Source: Saccharibacillus brassicae
Lineage (GTDB): Bacteria; Bacillota; Bacilli; Paenibacillales; Paenibacillaceae
Assembly (NCBI RefSeq): GCF_006542275.1
Contig: NZ_CP041217.1
Location: 806,001 to 870,000, forward strand
Direction of reading: 5' to 3'
DNA: 64,000 nucleotides
A program made the translations under genes and the position numbers. The notes under the pieces were generated by a model. That model ran no database searches. It was not told where the DNA came from and saw only the letters and a program-made list of their open reading frames with translations. Shown piece by piece: positions 59,876-64,000 of this stretch (position 1 is the stretch's first letter; each line of letters opens with the position of its first letter).

Positions 59876-62800
59876 TTAGATGCCTGCGCCGCGGTCTTGG
59901 CCGTCTTTTGGCGCTTCGGTGCCGTCATTCGCGCCTTCGCCGGCCTGTTCGTCGGCTGCAGGGCGTTCCCCTTCACCGGCAGTGTGTTCGGACTCCGGCT
60001 GCTGCGAAGCCCGGCGCTGCGCGCCTTCGCCGTCGGCGTGATCGGAGCCGGCCGCGCTCGGCTGTGCCGGTTCGCTGTAGCCTTCGTCGGCCTGAACAGA
60101 CGACAGTTCGGCTTCGGAGACCCGAGCGAACTGGGCTTCCGCTTCGGCCGCTGCATCCGTGACGTGCGGATCTGCCGAGGCCGCTTCCGCGCCTTCGACA
60201 TTCGGCCCGGTCGAGCCGTGCTCGTCAGCCCGAGCCGGATCTTCAGTCAGATCCGCCGATTCGGCTTGTTCGGTCCGATCCGCGCCTTCGATCCGACCTG
60301 CCTGTTCGGCCTCGTCCGTCCAATCGGCCTCTTCGACCCAATCCGACTGTTCACCATCCTCAGCCTGATCCACCTCTTCGACCCAATCCGCCTGTTCGGC
60401 CGCTTCGGTTCGATCAGCGCCTTCAACCCAGTCCGCCTGTTCGCCCTCCTTGGCCCGGCCGAAATCTCCGCTCTCCCCGGCTGCATCGCCGGTTCCCGCT
60501 TCGCCATCTCCGCCCGTGTCTTCAACCCGGTCTCCAGTCGCCTCGCCGACTCCATCTCCGCCCGCGTCTTCAACCCGGTCTCCAGTCGCCTCGCCGACTT
60601 CATCTCCGCCCGCGTCTTCAACCCGGTCTCCAGTCGCCTCGCCGACTTCATCTCCGCCCGCGTCTTCAACCCGGTCTCCGGTCGCGTCGCCGTATCCAGT
60701 CGCCTCGCCGACTTCATCTCCGTCTCCGCCCACTTCGCTATCCGATTCGCGATCCGCCGCCGCTTCCGCAGCTTCGGCCGCTCGGGCCGCCTGCTCCGCG
60801 CGCTCGTCGGCTTCGAGCTGCCAGCGCTCGAACTTCTCCTGCTCCGCCGGAATATCGGCTTCGTTCAGCGCTTCGGCGGAGACGCGGAATTCGCCGCTGC
60901 GAATCCGGATGCGGACCCAGCCTCCGGTAATGACGCCGAGGTCGATGTAGCGGTCGGCGGCGATGTCTTTTTTCTCCCATTCTTCATGCCGGACGATAAA
61001 GCCGAGGCTCGCAGCATCGGGTGCCACTTCCAGCAGCACCGACGCCACGCCGCCCTGCTCGCCGAGGAAATCGACGCGCCGGCTGCCGAAGGAAGCGCCC
61101 CACATCCACAGATTCCAGCCCGCGTAATCGAGATCTTCGCGCTCGTATTCCAGAATGAGCTTGCGCGGCGTATATTCGCGCACTTTCAGCGCCAGCTGCG
61201 CCTGCACGCCGTCGCCGGACACCGAGATAACCGCGCGGCCCGGGCGCATGCCCGTTACGCGGCCGGCCTGATTGACGGTCGCGATGCCGACATCGCTCGA
61301 ACGCCATTCCAGGCGCGAAGCGGACATCGGGTTGCCGAACGGATCTTTCGGTTCGGCCCGCAGCTTGAGGCTGCGCCCGACGTACAGGCGGCGCACTTCG
61401 TCTTCCATGGCGATGCCGAGCTGGTGCAGCGTGCGGCGCTCGATCAGAATCGCCGTGCTGCTCTGCATATCGCCGCAGACCGCGGTGATCAGCGCCCGGC
61501 CCTGCCCGATCGTCCAGGCCGAACCGTCGCGCCGGATGATGATCTTCTCGGGATCGGAAGACAGGTACGAGACCGGCACTTCGGGCATGCGGCGCCCGCG
61601 CTGATCCCGCACGGTCGCGTGCAGGAACACTTTCTCGCCGGGCTGGACAACGCCCGGCATGTTTTCCCATTCGAGCTGCGCCGGCTCCGGCACGTAATCG
61701 TCTTCTTCGTCGTACAGCACCAGGCTCGACAGCGGCGGCACGCTTATGTAATCGCCCGTCTCGCCCAGCACCTGCGTGCCGGCCCGGCGTCCGTCGACGA
61801 CGATCTTCCACGGCCGTCCGCGCGCCGGCAGTTCGATGCCCTGCTCCGATTCCGTCGCGTTGTGCACAACGGCGATCGTCCGCCACAAGTCGCCGCCGGC
61901 ATGGTCGTTCAGCGTAAAGCCGACCACTCCGCCGTGCATGCGGAACACGTCCATATGTTTTTCGATATCGCCGCGCGTCTTGAGGCGGAACGCCCGGTGC
62001 GAGCGTCTCAGCTCGATCAGTCCCCGGATATAATCCGTGACCGGATAGAACCGGTCTTTGTTGTTCCAGCGGATCGCGTTGACCGCGTCCGGGCTGCGAT
62101 AGCTGTTATGGTCGCCGAATTTGCTGCGCAGCAGCTCGTCGCCCGCGCTGATAAACGGAATGCCCTGCGAAGTGAGCACGAGCCCGTAGGCGAGCAGCTG
62201 TCTTTTGACCAGATCATGTTCCAGCGGATCTTCGCCGAGCATACGGTGCGGATCGCAGGCCGCGACCGCTTCGGCCGCCGTCTGGCCCGACGCCGGCTTG
62301 CCGTTGTCGAATTCGATCAGCCCCGCCGCTTCCCACTGTCCGCGCGACTTGACCAGCTTGTCCCACAGAATCAGGTTGTCATGCGCAGTGACGTAATTGA
62401 CGCTCTCCGCCGGTTCCGCCGCGAAATCGTGGACCGATCCGCGCAGTCCCTGCGCAACCTCGCCTTCCTTGCCGGGCGCGCCGCTGATAAAGCCGGTTCC
62501 CCAGCCGTCGCCGTCGCCTTTGAGCGCGTTGCGGAAGTTGTCGTTGAACACGGCGAAGCCTCCGCCCTGCTGGGACCCTTTGAGCGTCAGCTCGCGCAGC
62601 GGCGAATCCAGCGCGGTCCACGGCTCGCCGTAGATCAGAATCGTCGGATCGACTTTCTCGTGCAGCACCGACGCGACCGTGCGCATCGTCGTCGTGTCGA
62701 TCAGGCCCATCAGGTCGAACCGGAACCCGTCGATATGGTATTCTTCCGCCCAGTACAGCAGCGAATCGAGAATGTATTTGCGCACCATCGGGCGTTCGGT

Positions 62801-63748
62801 CGCCAGTTCGTTGCCGACGCCGGAACCGTTGCTGAGCTGCCCGTATTTGTTGAACCGGTAATAATAGCCCGGCACCACCGGATCGAACGGCCCGTCTTCG
62901 ACCGAAAACGTATGGTTGAACACGACGTCCACGACGACGCGGATGCCCCGGGCATGCAGCGCCTGTACCATCTTTTTCAACTCGCGGATCCGGGCTTCCG
63001 GATTGTGCGGGTCGGACGAATACGAACCTTCCGGCACGTTGTAGTTTTGCGGATCGTACCCCCAGTTGTACGCATCGGGCGTCACGTCGCATTCGTTGAG
63101 CGTGCAGTAATCGTACACGGGCAGCAGATGGACGTGCGTCACGCCCAGTTCTTCCAGATGGTCGATCCCGATCTTGCGGCCTTCACGGGTCCGGATGCCG
63201 CTCTCGGCAAACGCCAGATACTGGCCGGAATGGTTCATCTTCGCGTCTTCCGAAGAAGAAAAGTCCCGCACATGCAGCTCGTAGACGACCGAATCGACCG
63301 CATGCCGAAGCGGCGGGCGAAGATCGTTCTCCCAATTCTCGGGATCGGTACGCTTCATGTTGACGATCGCGCCGCGCTGGCCGTTGGCCGACGAAGCTTT
63401 GGCGTACGGATCGACCACGTACCGGCTGTTCTCGTGTTCGCCGATTTTGTACGTAATGTGATAGAGGTAATAATGTCCTTCGAGATCGCCCGGCACGACG
63501 ATGCTCCATACCCCGTACTCGTCTTCTTCCATCGTCAGTTCGCGTCCGCCGGAATGGTCGGTCACCCGCCCGTCGGCTCCGTACGTGCCCGCGTCTTCGT
63601 AAATCGCGATCCGCACCTGTTCCGCGCCGGGCACCCACACCTTGAACGTGCAGTACTGCGGCGAAAACGTCAGTCCCAAATCCCCGTAGGGATAAGCTTC
63701 GAAATCGGGACAGTCCAGCGTATCGTTAAAGTTCAGCATATCGGTCAT
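59876..63748 (-). CDS. pulA: Type I pullulanase with Ig-like, CBM41-like and acidic repeat tail
   Basis: About 1290 aa, debranching alpha-1,6 bonds of pullulan, starch or glycogen. An N-terminal early-set domain (~15-115) precedes the GH13 barrel with the type I motif YNWGYDP (227-233), nucleophile D345 in DGFRFDLMGL, acid E375 in YGEPW and D457 in VTAHDN. After the C domain comes a Big_2-type Ig-like region (WRSSDVGIATVNQAGRVTGM), then a CBM41-like module (LEYEREDLDYAGWNLWMWG). The last ~290 residues are acidic and disordered, with four 16-residue repeats (VEDAGGDEVGEATGDR). No signal peptide is seen. The ATG at 63748 has a GGGGGAAGGG site. Confidence 0.9.
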   Translation of the reverse strand: MTDMLNFNDTLDCPDFEAYPYGDLGLTFSPQYCTFKVWVPGAEQVRIAIYEDAGTYGADGRVTDHSGGRELTMEEDEYGVWSIVVPGDLEGHYYLYHITYKIGEHENSRYVVDPYAKASSANGQRGAIVNMKRTDPENWENDLRPPLRHAVDSVVYELHVRDFSSSEDAKMNHSGQYLAFAESGIRTREGRKIGIDHLEELGVTHVHLLPVYDYCTLNECDVTPDAYNWGYDPQNYNVPEGSYSSDPHNPEARIRELKKMVQALHARGIRVVVDVVFNHTFSVEDGPFDPVVPGYYYRFNKYGQLSNGSGVGNELATERPMVRKYILDSLLYWAEEYHIDGFRFDLMGLIDTTTMRTVASVLHEKVDPTILIYGEPWTALDSPLRELTLKGSQQGGGFAVFNDNFRNALKGDGDGWGTGFISGAPGKEGEVAQGLRGSVHDFAAEPAESVNYVTAHDNLILWDKLVKSRGQWEAAGLIEFDNGKPASGQTAAEAVAACDPHRMLGEDPLEHDLVKRQLLAYGLVLTSQGIPFISAGDELLRSKFGDHNSYRSPDAVNAIRWNNKDRFYPVTDYIRGLIELRRSHRAFRLKTRGDIEKHMDVFRMHGGVVGFTLNDHAGGDLWRTIAVVHNATESEQGIELPARGRPWKIVVDGRRAGTQVLGETGDYISVPPLSSLVLYDEEDDYVPEPAQLEWENMPGVVQPGEKVFLHATVRDQRGRRMPEVPVSYLSSDPEKIIIRRDGSAWTIGQGRALITAVCGDMQSSTAILIERRTLHQLGIAMEDEVRRLYVGRSLKLRAEPKDPFGNPMSASRLEWRSSDVGIATVNQAGRVTGMRPGRAVISVSGDGVQAQLALKVREYTPRKLILEYEREDLDYAGWNLWMWGASFGSRRVDFLGEQGGVASVLLEVAPDAASLGFIVRHEEWEKKDIAADRYIDLGVITGGWVRIRIRSGEFRVSAEALNEADIPAEQEKFERWQLEADERAEQAARAAEAAEAAADRESDSEVGGDGDEVGEATGYGDATGDRVEDAGGDEVGEATGDRVEDAGGDEVGEATGDRVEDAGGDGVGEATGDRVEDTGGDGEAGTGDAAGESGDFGRAKEGEQADWVEGADRTEAAEQADWVEEVDQAEDGEQSDWVEEADWTDEAEQAGRIEGADRTEQAESADLTEDPARADEHGSTGPNVEGAEAASADPHVTDAAAEAEAQFARVSEAELSSVQADEGYSEPAQPSAAGSDHADGEGAQRRASQQPESEHTAGEGERPAADEQAGEGANDGTEAPKDGQDRGAGI
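60505..60710. repeat. 48-bp in-frame tandem repeat in the pullulanase tail
   Basis: GTCTTCAACCCGGTCTCC recurs at 60518, 60566, 60614 and 60662, an exact 48-bp period coding 16 residues. The near-identity at DNA level points to recent duplication. Confidence 0.93.
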
Positions 63749-63918
63749 ATCCCTTCCCCCTCGCTCCAAAATCTTGTTTGTCCATGCGATATTGCGGGCA
63801 TGCGGCGCAGCGGCTGCGCACGCCGCCCGGCTTCCTAGTTATATTGGACGCAAATCGCCTAACGGACGCACTTTTTCTACACTTTTTGCCTAAAAAAAAC
63901 CTCCTGCGCCTATGAAAA

Positions 63919-63943
63919 AACGGAGTGTCGTCGACACTCCGTT
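63919..63943 (-). terminator. Terminator of the gene entering from the right edge
   Basis: Twelve-base arms AACGGAGTGTCG/CGACACTCCGTT around one base. On the minus strand it runs into six T residues. Confidence 0.88.
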
Positions 63944-63969
63944 CTTTTGCCGCGGTCTTCGGACCGCCG

Positions 63970-64000
63970 TTACGGGTTGAGGCGCAGCCCCAAAATGACG
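63970..64000 (-). CDS. Partial gene, C-terminus only
   Basis: On the minus strand the frame reads VILGLRLNP then TAA (63970-63972), followed 27 bp later by a strong terminator. Only ten codons are visible, so no family can be named. Confidence 0.4.
   Translation of the reverse strand, partial: VILGLRLNP

Noticed and set aside
59653-60162. Plus-strand open frame spanning element B and the pullulanase 3' end
   Set aside because: It runs through hairpin repeats, a terminator palindrome and antisense to pullulanase.

Overview
The window looks like chromosome of a high-GC Gram-positive Firmicute of the Paenibacillaceae (Paenibacillus or, given the high GC, Saccharibacillus). This is inferred from gene content, not from a search. 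The evidence is strong GGAGG-type ribosome sites with ATG, GTG and TTG starts, lipoprotein solute-binding proteins next to paired sugar permeases that lack an ATPase, many AraC and LacI regulators, and the conserved yqeG-yqeH-aroE-yhbY-nadD-yqeK-rsfS housekeeping cluster of Bacilli.

Layout. 0-5.4 kb: a sugar ABC permease pair under a LacI regulator with two matching palindromic operators, then an AraC regulator and a divergent GH43-type glycosidase. 5.4-7.1 kb: a repeat-rich non-coding zone with 7- and 8-bp tandem arrays, six ~50-bp-spaced hairpin repeats, a tRNA-Pro with a consensus promoter and terminator, a DinB protein, and about 32 copies of a telomere-like TTTGGG hexamer. 7.1-12.2 kb: an operon of an acetyltransferase, a polar amino-acid (cystine-type) ABC transporter and an M20 deacylase. 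12.5-18.4 kb: a four-gene partner-switching operon (receiver-PP2C phosphatase, Jag_N-FapA protein, STAS antagonist, membrane HD-GYP/PAS/anti-sigma-type kinase fusion). 18.6-19.8 kb: a two-subunit chromate transporter.

20-38.3 kb is a carbohydrate island for L-arabinose-containing plant polymers. It has a ROK regulator, an AraC regulator, two cysteine-dependent beta-L-arabinofuranosidases of different subtypes (GH127 and GH127/GH146-like), a GH43 enzyme, two complete binding-protein/permease sets, an ArsR-type regulator with an unusual large C-terminal domain, and another AraC regulator. The glycosidases lack signal peptides, so oligosaccharides are probably imported first and cut inside the cell. 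No MsiK-type ATPase is present, so it must be encoded elsewhere.

38.4-49.7 kb is housekeeping: a methyltransferase (yqeM), cvfB, rsfS, yqeK, nadD, yhbY, aroE, yqeH, yqeG, then a transglutaminase/DUF58/MoxR operon. 49.9-53.7 kb holds an M42 aminopeptidase, a broken IS3-type orfA, a YwaF-like membrane protein, an SDR oxidoreductase, four regularly spaced Fur-like boxes and a tiny DUF1540 protein. 53.8-64 kb holds a GH13 alpha-glucosidase, a dehydrogenase-AraC-dehydrogenase operon, a 34-bp minisatellite, a second and inverted copy of the hairpin-repeat element, and a long type I pullulanase with an acidic, internally repetitive tail. The right edge cuts a gene whose last codons and terminator are visible.

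The least-explained signals are the hairpin-array element present twice with the same internal spacing, the HD-GYP/kinase partner-switching cassette, the hexamer array in front of dinB, and the 21-bp-periodic Fur-like boxes.
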